Source: Hymenopus coronatus (taxonomy: Eukaryota; Arthropoda; Insecta; Mantodea; Hymenopodidae). Taken from it: a stretch of 64,000 nt of DNA. The notes beneath the pieces are model-generated. The model did not search any database and was not told the DNA's origin. It was given only the letters and a program-made list of their open reading frames with translations. Below are positions 19,170-27,469 of this stretch, one piece after another (the first letter of the stretch is position 1; each line of letters starts with the position of its first letter). The stretch spans positions 85,628,827 to 85,692,826 of the forward strand of contig CM060892.1 in assembly GCA_030762935.1 (NCBI GenBank). Direction: 5' to 3'. Made by a program: the position numbers and the translations under genes.

Positions 19170-20321
19170 TTAGTGGTGGTGTCTGCCAAGTTTAAGGTGA
19201 CTCTTCCGGGTGTACCCTTGCTCTGATTGGAATTCTCTGAGCAATTGCTGCGGAGTCTTAGGCTGCTGAGGGAATGTTCCTTCAGCTACCTGCTGTTGAT
19301 AATTTTGGGCGCTGGCTATCCGGTTGGACAGCTCAGCGGTGGAGGCCTGTAGAGTGGAGATGGCGGCGGTGTTGGCAGCTTGTAGGGCGTCGATCCTGGT
19401 GGACAGGTCGGCGGCTGTAGTCTGCTGGCTGGTGGCTGCTGCGTCGTTAGAAGCTTGTAATTCCTGTAGCTTCTGTGTGAGGAGACTGCATGTCTCTTCC
19501 AGGGCAGCTAGTCGAGCGCCGACGTTCAGGATCTCCGCGTGGAGGTCCTGAATGGCTTCTCGCGTCGCTGCGTCTGTTGAGAGTGCAGGTGGTGAGGCCT
19601 CAGTGGTGGTTGTCTGCGGTGGAGTGGTACGGCGGGCAGAAGTTGGTGATGAAGTGCTGCTCCTTGGGTAGAGAGGGCACTGGGCTTGCCCTGTGTAGTG
19701 TCCTGTGCCACGACAGGTGGCACAGAATCGGCGGCGTCGGCGGAGATCATGCCCAGTGCACTCGGTGGTGGTGGAGTTGGTACCGCAGTAGTGGCACCTC
19801 GGTGTCGAAGAGCAGTCTTCAGCTGTGTGGCCGTAGGCACAGCAGCGTCGGCAGGGCCGATGGCGTTCCTGTCGGCTAGCCTCGACGACCAGAAGTCGCC
19901 CTAATAAGGGCAACCCTGACGCCAAGGCAGCTTCCAGGTCAGCCTGGTCCTGCATCTCCAGACGGACGAGCGGCGTTGGTCCCCGGTCGCAGTAAATGCG
20001 GGTGGCCCTCAAGCATGAAGGCCACCGCGACTGCACGGCGGTGAGCAGATGCCGGGTGGTAAGGTCCCTAGGGACCCCCCGTACCACGGCACTGAACCGG
20101 GGCGGCGTCGTAGAGCTGGGTGGAGGTGTCGGTGGCGGCGGTGTTGGCGGCAACTGCGGCTGCAGTTGCGGCGAGACTGTGGTGGCGGCCGGCGGCGAGG
20201 CAGGGCTTGCCGGGACCGGTAGTGACGGAGAAGCTGCCTCCTCGGCGGCTGCCGAGGAAGAGGCGACGGGTGCTGCCTTAGCAGCGGCGAGTCTGCGCAG
20301 TCTCTTCTTGGTCATCTTCAT
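19170..20321 (-). CDS. LINE-F ORF1, intact gag-like zinc-knuckle protein
   Basis: 383 codons, uninterrupted. Residues 1-20 are basic (TKKRLRRLAAAK), 20-75 Pro/Ser/Ala-rich. About residues 75-150 form the conserved block with FSAVVRGVPRDLTTRHLLTA and LPLLGRLLVVEASRQERH. Zinc clusters follow: CRRCCAYGHTAEDC (C-x2-C-x4-H-x4-C), CHYCGTN and CATCRGTGHYTGQAQC, near residues 155-220. The second half has heptads rich in Ala/Leu/Gln (LHAEILNVGARLAALEE, LSTRIDALQAA), probably a coiled coil for self-assembly. It ends HHH. It is expected to bind its own RNA. A second Met two codons in (20315) could also serve as start. It is the only intact long retroelement frame in the window. Confidence 0.8.
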   Translation of the reverse strand: MKMTKKRLRRLAAAKAAPVASSSAAAEEAASPSLPVPASPASPPAATTVSPQLQPQLPPTPPPPTPPPSSTTPPRFSAVVRGVPRDLTTRHLLTAVQSRWPSCLRATRIYCDRGPTPLVRLEMQDQADLEAALASGLPLLGRLLVVEASRQERHRPCRRCCAYGHTAEDCSSTPRCHYCGTNSTTTECTGHDLRRRRRFCATCRGTGHYTGQAQCPLYPRSSTSSPTSARRTTPPQTTTTEASPPALSTDAATREAIQDLHAEILNVGARLAALEETCSLLTQKLQELQASNDAAATSQQTTAADLSTRIDALQAANTAAISTLQASTAELSNRIASAQNYQQQVAEGTFPQQPKTPQQLLREFQSEQGYTRKSHLKLGRHHH

Positions 20322-20460
20322 GCCGGCGTTGGTATTTAAGATGACTGAGACATGGGCACGGACTTCGAAGAAAACTATTTATAGCAGTTATACGGCTAAT
20401 GTTTTGTGTTTGAGCACGCACCTCCTAAAAAACAAGCCTTGGAAGACTGCAGATAGACGA

Positions 20461-21018
20461 TTAGGTGTTAAGGCTCTTTAACATCGGTGTCCATGCTGAA
20501 TTTAGTTGTAGGCAAGTATCGTCCTGGGGCTCCTCTCTCGGCCTGCAGGTGTCCTCTATGTAGCTCGCAAGTACATTTGCTTTGGCTTGTGGTTCATAAA
20601 CAAGGCCAAGATATCCTTGAAGCGGGGAGTGGTACTGATTCCGTTGGCGTCGGAGGCTTTTTTGCGATATGCCAGACGTCGCCACCCTCCAGGTCTTGCA
20701 CGGCCATCGTGGCCTCCCACGCTTACACTCGGTGCTCGCGTAGTCGGACAGGAACCTACGGACGCAGGCGCCGCAAAATACTTCGATTGTGTGGCTCCGG
20801 TTTCGCTTGTATAGTCTGCGAGCTGCCCAGGAACGGCGGATAAAGAGTTCCAGTTCTAGGGGAAGGACGGCTGAATGTGGTGGTGGTGGGGTGCGGATGG
20901 TGAGGTTATGAACCGTCCTTACTACTGTGGTAGTGAAGGTTTGGACTGCTGTCTCTAGGCTGGGTATGCCAATGATTTTTGGGTTGGGTGGGATAGATGC
21001 GCTGAGGCAATCCTTTAC
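20461..21018 (-). pseudogene. LINE-G ORF2 linker before the RT domain
   Basis: Continues the endonuclease frame past a stop. Visible are VHNLTIRTPPPPHSAVLPLE, followed by LFIRRSWAARRLYKRNR. This is the Arg-rich region that sits between endonuclease and RT in Jockey-type ORF2. A 74-codon frame (20685-20461) then ends with LQLNSAWTPMLKSLNT. There is no RT motif. The last part shares a stretch with 25683-25745. Confidence 0.5.
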
Positions 21019-22023
21019 TCATTTCCATTCGATTTTTCTGGTGTGTCCTGAGAAGTCGCGGCTGGCAACCCTGGTGTTGATTTCTGCCAACACGGGATTG
21101 TGGTCGGAATGAAATGCTGCGAGTGAAGTGAGCATGAGATGGAAGGGGTAGTGTTTAATGATCGCGAAATCGATGACTGATAGTTGTCCTCGACCTTGCG
21201 GATGGTGTGTGGTTTGCCTGGGGCCCAGAACTCTTAGCTGGGGATTCCTATCAATCATGCGAATCATTGCGTTGCCTCTAGGATCCGCGCTGGGGCCGGA
21301 ATGCCAAAGCTGGTGTATGGCATTAAAGTCCCCAGCGAGGATCACGCTAGGATGGAGGTTTAAGAGGGATTGGTAGTCTTCAGGTAAGAATAGCCTACCG
21401 GGAGGGTGGTAAACAGAGACTATTACTACCTCCGTTCCTCCGAGCTCAACACACACTGCCGTCGCCTCAAGGGCTTGCAGGGGCGGACTGCGGATGGGTT
21501 TGTGGACCATGTTTTGCCTCACAAGAACTGCGGTGTTGCCTCCAGGGCGGGGCACCCTGTCATTGCGATGGCAAGCGTATCCAGGTAGACGGAAGGGAAT
21601 GTCAGGACGCAAATGTGTTTCCGAAACTAGAATGAGGTCCAGGGCATAATGGGCAGCAAAGCGCTGAAGCTCATTCCTATGATCCCTCACGCCATTGCAT
21701 TCCAAAAGACGAATCGGAAGGAGGTATGAAGCGTAGTTCCTTCCGCCATTTTGGGGCAATGGGGCGAGGCTGAGCATGAAGGTGAGGCCCTCAAAGAGGA
21801 TCATCGCTTTGTTGGTTGGATCGGTAGTCTGGAAGTACCTGGTGAGGAGGTCCCGGATTCTCTCGGCGTGATTCAGCAGCAGCTGCTGAAACCTCCCCAC
21901 ATCCACAGCAGGTATGGTGGTGGGTGTGGTTAAGGTTGGTTGGTTGGTTGGAGCCACCACCGCTGGCCGTTCCTCCTGGGAGACACGCATCGGCACCGTT
22001 GCTGGACCGGTTGCCGCAGGCAC
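21019..22023 (-). pseudogene. LINE-G gag C-terminus fused in frame to APE endonuclease
   Basis: This 334-codon frame starts with the ORF1 C-terminus (FQQLLLNHAERIRDLLTRYF, then LTFMLSLAPLPQNGG) and runs on without a stop into the endonuclease. Endonuclease motifs: CNGVRDHRNELQRF, SETHLRPD, PGGNTAVLVR, VYHPPG, AGDFNAIHQLWHS and SDHNPVL. In related elements the endonuclease would begin with a Trp-Asn motif (FWN); here it reads LLECNG, suggesting a frameshift just upstream that joined the two ORFs. The endonuclease catalytic motifs all look present. Whether the fusion is native or due to mutation cannot be decided here. Confidence 0.7.
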
Positions 22024-23422
22024 GTCCCGTTCGGAATTCTTTCGCGGTCAGTCCTCGGCCTCTTCAAGCTGGGTTTTGGTTTGGCCGGTTTAGATTGGCC
22101 CTTGTGTTGTGTGGCAGGGGTGTTTGGTGCTTTCCCTTTTCCAGAGACCCTATTTGAGTACAAGGTGCCCCGTGGTGCTGGTGTAGGTGCCTGTCTAGGT
22201 GCCTCCTGATGTTCTGGAGGCTCCTTCCTCGCCACTGGTCTGGTCTTGGTGCTCTGGGTCGTCATTCTGGGTGTTGCCCTCAGTTGATCCTCCCTACTCG
22301 GAGGTGCAGTCGGTTTAGGATGTTGAGGTTTAGGCTCCAGGCGAGCGGGTCTCGACGACGCGATGATCTTCAGCCTCACAGCAGCCTCCATAGCAGGCGA
22401 TGTGTTTCTCCCCGCAGTTGACACAGTTGGGATCATCCTCCAAGGAGTGCGGGCAGACCTCTTTGGGATGCTTGTCACCACACCTAAGGCAGCGCAGTAT
22501 CCGGAGATAAAATATCGAGGAAACCCGATCTATCTTGATCTCCGGATCATTTACCCGCTCCACTATCACTAGGAAGAGGGGAAGGGGGATTTTTGTGGCC
22601 TGGCGCCCAGCTGGAGCGGGTTTGGTGAGCTGCTTCACCAATTTGGGGGCTTACCCTGGCGGATGAGGTCTTCCTCGATCTCCTTGATGGACGTGTCCAC
22701 CGGTAGGCTCCTTATAACTCTCTTAAGGTCACTGGTTTTGTCGAAACCAAAGGTAAAATGGGGTGTGTCCTTCCTGAGCTCGCTCAGGAGGCGTGCGTAG
22801 TCCTCCGGCGTCCTTGCCTGGAAGACGTAGCGGCTTTTCCTCCTCGTCACCGTGCACTGCTAGTAGAGAGTTGGCATGACCATCCTAAGAAAGCCTACCA
22901 CACCCTGGAAAGAGTCCACGATGATAGGTGGAATATGGCGCTTCTTCTATCCGCCGGTGGCGGAGCTGCTGGGTCCTGCGCTGGTCTGGTGTGCAGGAGT
23001 TGGGTTTCCCCTTTTTGCCCACGACAATGAAGTCATCACTGACCTCAGGAGGTGCAGCGTGACTTTCTTCGTCCTGTCCCAATATGGATGGATGAATGGA
23101 AGGAAAAGACCGACGTCTTATCCGAATAAGCCGAAACACTTGTGACCACACTGTCACAATCTGAGTAGTCCTTGTTGGACAATTTGCCTGAACGGATAGG
23201 AGATCGCTCTCGAGATCCGCCCCTGTCAGATGATTCGGTCGAAACCGAACGGATTGGAGTCCCCTTTCCGCTTTTGCGTTGTCGGGACTTCCTTGGTTTT
23301 CGACTGCTGCCGGGCCCGGAGGCCTTGGCTGCGCCGCTGGTGACACCAGTGCTGGTGCTTGGAGTTGGTTCCTGCTCCTTGGCAGGTCCGCTGGGTGCCT
23401 CGCTACTGGGAGCGGGCTTCAT
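22024..23422 (-). pseudogene. LINE-G ORF1, gag-like protein (frameshifted)
   Basis: Start chosen at 23420-23422 (MKPAPSSEAPSG); the longer frame upstream reads only Val/Cys repeats from a CA microsatellite. The N-terminus is Ser/Pro/Lys-rich (RKPRKSRQRKSGKG). After a break near 23050 come VSDDFIVVGKKGK, then ARTPEDYARLLSELRK and RVIRSLPVDTSIKEIEEDL (22850-22635). Next is IPLPLFLVIVERVNDPEIK with the knuckle CLRCGDKHPKEVC and CVNCGEKHIACYGGC (22641-22330). A basic Pro/Arg-rich C-terminus follows. At least three frame changes. Confidence 0.7.
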
Positions 23423-23471
23423 GATGGGAGTGGGTGTTGGAAAGGAAGGTACACGTACGCTGCACACGAGT

Positions 23472-23472
23472 G

Positions 23473-23503
<31 letters not shown>

Positions 23504-23510
23504 ACACACT
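23472..23510. repeat. (CA)n microsatellite
   Basis: CA dinucleotides with two CG interruptions, at the extreme 5' side of LINE-G. Confidence 0.95.
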
Positions 23511-23540
23511 CTCTCTGCACCCACGAGTAGAAACAACTCG

Positions 23541-24504
23541 AGCGTTACCTACCTCCTATTGTGCAATTGTTTTGAAAAACAAATGAACATTTCTTTTGCT
23601 TTTCAATTAATTATGAACATTGCACTTTACATAATATTCTCAAAGTTACATAAAAAAGTAAGCTATGCACTTTACTTTCATATGCTATTCACATATGAGC
23701 ATTTCCTATTTTTATACATATTTTACGTTTCTGACATTATTGCCCGAAAGTTGAGGCAAATCATTTTCATGCTTTGGCTCTTAGTACATACATACTTGAA
23801 AGGAAACCATTGTGGTCATTTTCATGTGTGTATTCCTTTACCCTAAAGTTAATATATACATTAATTTTATTCAAAGATAATAAATATTGTATCAAACTTC
23901 AGAGGTAGAGCTGCTTGCACATGTGAGAGGGTAGCAGGTGGCCTCAGGGTTTAAGGTGCAGGAGGGTATACTTTTGTTAGAAAGATAAGGAATCATAAAT
24001 AAATATGCAAGAATGTGAGGAGAGACAGGGCTTTTACTATTAAGAAAATAATGTATGGTTAAGGGATGAGGAAACCCGAGGGTTACCCAAACTCCATTCA
24101 ACTCAGCTGGTACATTATGAATTTTGTAAAATAAAAACTTTGCAATCGGCTGATTCATTGAGCTGTATTAAATCAGCAGCTTAGGCAAGGCTGGACAAAG
24201 GCTTTTATGACCTAGTTACTGGCTTTTATAATAAAATCTGTGCATATACCAACATCGCTTTAGGAGGGCAGAGCTATCTCAGCATTTTGACATCTTGTCA
24301 CTAATTGTTGAAACTGGTGCAACTTCACTTCTTACTAAATGAATTATAATTTACTCAAAATACTATATCAAGTACCATACACTATAAAAAAAAAACCTGA
24401 TATATATATCCATTTGTAGGGTAATTTACTGCTAGAGGGATTTTTTATGTGATTATTTTAAAAATACATCATTTACAGCTTTTTATAATAACAGTGAATG
24501 CATC
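23541..24504. other. AT-rich stretch, nothing recognised
   Basis: Composition changes sharply at about 23540, from GC-rich LINE array to AT-rich DNA. An 88-codon minus frame (23892-24158) has no recognisable domain and I do not call it. Confidence 0.6.
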
Positions 24505-24822
24505 TTAATGATTTTTATTAAAATACCTCTTCATTCTGTAAAGTTGGTTGTTGCGGAAGGTAGAATGATGTGTTGTGGAATATGTTGAATATTTGGGGGT
24601 TTTGAAGTTGTTTCTTGTGGAGGAGGGGATGTTGCTATGTTGGCTGCTTGGGTGCTGGTTGCAACTGTGTCTTAGCTGCCATTGTTTTCCCCTTGCCTTT
24701 GGTATGACGTAGCCCCCTCGACACTGGCCCATAGTCCAACTGGAAATTTCACCTTGTAGCCTTGCTGCTCCCTTGGTTGCTGTGGTGTGAGTTAAAAGGT
24801 GAGTTGGTAAAAGAAAATGCAT
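24505..24822 (-). other. Unrecognised 105-codon frame in a GC-richer island
   Basis: A GC-richer island of about 280 bases within AT-rich DNA. The minus strand has a pyrimidine-rich stretch ending CACACCACAG near 24785 and AGAG followed by GTATTTT near 24530, which could be splice acceptor and donor. The open frame is Ser/Thr/Asn/Gln-rich with no motif I know. It could be an exon, a degraded transposon piece or chance. Confidence 0.2.
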
Positions 24823-25682
24823 GCAGACTTGTTATATAGGTAGTGACTTCTACGTATTCACAGCTAATGTTGACTATTGTTGGTTAGGAACGGAAATTGC
24901 TACATTATTGAAAAGTTTACGGAATGAATAAATTATGCGATTTTCCCTCAATGGTGCAGGGTATGTGCTGTAACCTGCTCTGGAACTGGATATTGTACGA
25001 GTAATGGTATGGAAAGAATAAGTAAGTTTTTTATCTGCTTTCAAAATTTAACTCAATTTAAATGTGTGTGCATCTTAAGCTTGGTGATGCTATCTTTCTA
25101 TTATCTTATCTTTGTCATAATTCTTAATTTTAACACATTTTTATTTGTGCATACTTACAATATCTTCTGTATGGTAACTTTATAATAATATTACTTTTAT
25201 AATTTTATTAAACATAATTCAAGATATTACTCCCCTAATATATCTGTGTTCCTCTTGATGCTATCTTCCCGGAAGCTGTATCACAGAAGTGTGAAAAAAT
25301 CTAATCTTTTTTTTTTTTGTCGGTTGTCATGGTAATAATACACATTACATGCATCATTTTTACAGAAATTGTGTATTGCATCTTTACAAACGTAATATAT
25401 TAATAATTACCTTTTCTTAGTGATGTACATATTAACAATAGTTTTAGGTTTAAGTTGTTGAACATAAAATATTTACAAATTGTTTGACTCGGAATATAGT
25501 GGTATTATGCCTTGCTAATATTTGGTTATATTTCATATATACACTTTGTTTTCTTTTATGTATTTGTTTTAAAAAATGTTTTTGTGCTGTATCCACAATT
25601 ACAAGTGCCTGCTAATTAATACAAGAATGACAACGAATGTATACCTCTTTTAAGTAAAATAAGAACTGAAGCTTTCCTGGCG
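24823..25682. other. AT-rich stretch, nothing recognised
   Basis: No long frame on either strand and no repeat shared with the rest of the window; a T run at about 25306-25317. Confidence 0.6.
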
Positions 25683-25745
25683 ACAAGCCTTGTAAGACTG
25701 CAGGTAGAGGATTAGGTCCATGCTGAACTTAGTTGTAGGCCAGAA
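25683..25745. repeat. Segment shared with the end of LINE-G
   Basis: ACAAGCCTTGTAAGACTGCAG and TCCATGCTGAACTTAGTTGTAGG here match, with small changes and a 20-base gap, 20433-20515 at the truncated end of LINE-G. Two copies of the same unidentified sequence, 5 kb apart, same orientation. Confidence 0.65.
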
Positions 25746-25759
25746 TCGCGATTTATATT

Positions 25760-26230
25760 ATTTGTTTCAGATGAGATGGCTAAAGCTTCTTTTACTTCCT
25801 TTCCCAGTAGTTCGAACACTTTGCCACTACTTGGTGTTGATAAAGTTAGCTCTCTGGCTTTGTTCTATACAGTGTTCAGTCAGTCCAGATTTTTCGGTTG
25901 CATAAGCCTTATTGATCTTTGGTGTTCAGAAACGCGTGTGGCAATAGTGCGTCCTGTTTGGCCAATGTACGCTGCATTCGCAAGGAATGTGGTAGACACC
26001 AGGTACTCTTAGAGCTAAATTATCTTTAACTGGCCTGACCAAATTTTTTATTTTAGGTGGTGGCTTATGGATGGTTTATATTTGTAAAGTAGTCTACTAA
26101 TCTTTCCCGAAAAATTGCCGGTAAATGGTATACAGGCTATGGCAGCTGGCTTGTCTTTTTGTTGAGTGTTCTTGCTGGGGTTTCTTTTTCGTCTGGCTCT
26201 TTTCAGCGCAGATGTGATGTCCTAGGCTGA
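25760..26230 (-). pseudogene. Penelope-like element fragment with GIY-YIG endonuclease
   Basis: Reading the minus strand from 26170 down gives PAAIACIPFTGNFSGKISR, a frameshift, then VRPVKDNLALRVPGVYHIPC (26040-25981), a one-base shift, then AYIGQTGRTIATRVSEHQRS (about 25974-25915) and RLMQP, with later stops. GVY with HIPC followed by YIGQTGR and EH is the GIY-YIG nuclease signature of Penelope-like retroelements, and the PF(T)G-SGKISR block is what precedes it at the end of the RT. The fragment has only the RT end and nuclease and at least two shifts, so it is dead. The rest of the element is absent. Confidence 0.8.
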
Positions 26231-26299
26231 ATATTCATTTTGTTGGAGTGTGAATTTTAGGTGTTGAAATTCCGTTTGCAGATTATCTAGGTCTGATAC

Positions 26300-26770
26300 A
26301 GAAGACACTTAAAAATAAAAGTTTGAGAAATACCAAATTTGTACCTTCCAAGATGCAACATGAAGATTTTCAAGGAAATCCCCATTATAAATTACCTTTA
26401 CATGAGACATTCTCTGAAATTTGTATTTTCTTAAAAATGACATTCTGATTTTAATTAAAATATCATATGTTTATGACATTTATATTACAAATTAATATAC
26501 CTTATATTTTCTCTGAATAATCTGTGAAGTCCTGTTCAGTCTAAATAATTTTTTAGAAATAGTAAATCATAAGAGATTGACAAAATCTTAATGCACAAAA
26601 ACATAGAGCTCATTAAGCATACACAATAATGTCAAATAAATGTTTTTTGTGGAATTAATCATTTCCAAGATATTCCTTGTTTTTGGTTTCACTTGTAAGT
26701 TAATATTAATTATAAACTTAATGCTTATACTTTTCTCAAATGGGAGGTCATGTATTTGGAAAAATAGAGT
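26300..26770 (+). repeat. Old, diverged copy of repeat X
   Basis: Blocks GAGAAATACCAAATTTGTA, CCTTCCAAGATGCAACATGAAG, ATTTTAATTAAAATATCAT and TTTCCAAGATATTCCTTG follow the order of X units from the right part of the window. The unit is more diverged and lacks both ends. It shows that X is dispersed and not confined to the 37-64 kb part. Confidence 0.7.
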
Positions 26771-26779
26771 CAGACTAGA

Positions 26780-26890
26780 AAGTTCAATACCATAGCCAGG
26801 TGTCCATCTGCTGGTGTCCATCTAGTTGCTCTAACCATTGGGCTACCAGAGGTAGTCTGATTCTACCTTTCCAACTCCTGTCCTAACATT
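26780..26890 (-). mobile_element. Degenerate tRNA-derived SINE
   Basis: The minus strand contains GGTAGCCCAATGGTTAGAGC, a good Pol III A box. The expected B box region has decayed (TATGGTATTGAAC). A 14-base direct repeat of the form GGTGTCCATCTG lies inside. Confidence 0.4.
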
Positions 26891-26949
26891 GTCTAGTGTG
26901 GAAGAAACCATTATTCCACAGTCATTTATGTGTGATTGATTTCTTTCTC

Positions 26950-27050
26950 ATGGTCATGTATAGAGCATGGAATTTCAAAGGCACATAGGGACTTGCTGTT
27001 TAGAAGTCTATTGCTTAACCAACTACATTGTACAGGAAAATGTGAAATGT
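26950..27050 (-). mobile_element. Degenerate tRNA-derived SINE
   Basis: The minus strand reads TGTAGTTGGTTAAGCAATAG (A-box-like) and, about 35 bases on, CCTTTGAAATTCC (B-box-like). Confidence 0.35.
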
Positions 27051-27170
27051 GAATTGAGTCTGGATTACCAGGAAATAGCTAGTATAATAAGCTTTTGTAA
27101 GAATAGTTTGTTACAGAGTAAGTGGAACTGTGGTTCTCTGTAGTGTACTGCAGCGCAAAACTGTGCTACA

Positions 27171-27332
27171 AGATAGCTAGGTGCATCTGAAGGTTTTTGA
27201 TATTGCTAATAAAAGGGATTAATTGAATATTTATTTTTAAAAAAGAACAACAGATAGCTAGGTGCATCTGAAGGTTTTTGATATTGCTAATAAAAGGGAT
27301 TAATTGAATATTTATTTTTAAAAAAGAACAAC
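27171..27332. repeat. Exact 81-bp tandem duplication
   Basis: Bases 27171-27251 are repeated without visible change at 27252-27332. As 81 is a multiple of three, the minus-strand frame through it repeats a 27-residue peptide, but no protein is implied. Confidence 0.95.
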
Positions 27333-27469
27333 AGAATATATTGTAATATTCCATAACTTAAACTTATTTACGTTATTTATTGGTTTACACCTTAACAAGT
27401 TTAAGTTATCAGTTGCCTCTTGCACAAAAGTTTAATTCATGGTGTAATTGAAGGCACACACATTTCCTG

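Larger units (their letters stand above)
18687..20327 (-). mobile_element. LINE-F, gag-only LINE with intact ORF1
   Basis: The poly(A) (T run 18687-18711, 25 bases) directly abuts the GCCGGC edge of LINE-E. The unit carries one intact ORF1, a 3' UTR of about 480 bases with the same terminal stem as A and C, and a 5' edge at GCCGGC (20322-20327) immediately upstream of the ATG. No RT is present. The tail differs from that of LINE-E although their ORF1s are close relatives. Confidence 0.7.
20328..23540 (-). mobile_element. LINE-G, Jockey-like element lacking its 3' part
   Basis: Minus-strand remnants of ORF1 (zinc knuckles), an APE endonuclease and the linker before the RT. No RT catalytic motif, 3' UTR or poly(A) is found; similarity ends near 20461 and the 5' edge of LINE-F lies at 20327. 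LINEs are usually cut at the 5' end, so loss of the 3' half points to deletion or recombination. The 133 bases between (20328-20460) are not recognised. The 5' limit is taken near the change to AT-rich DNA at about 23540. Confidence 0.65.

Noticed and set aside
18740..19189. 149-codon minus frame as a gene
   Set aside because: It overlaps the LINE-F 3' UTR and terminal stem, has no domain and no counterpart in LINE-E.
23279..23530. His/Thr repeat protein on the plus strand
   Set aside because: Reading of a CA microsatellite opposite LINE-G ORF1.
1..23540. Active telomere retrotransposon array
   Set aside because: The 5' side, which should be the chromosome end, continues for 40 kb into other DNA, no TTAGG repeats are seen and nearly all ORFs are broken. 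Kept only as a structural comparison.
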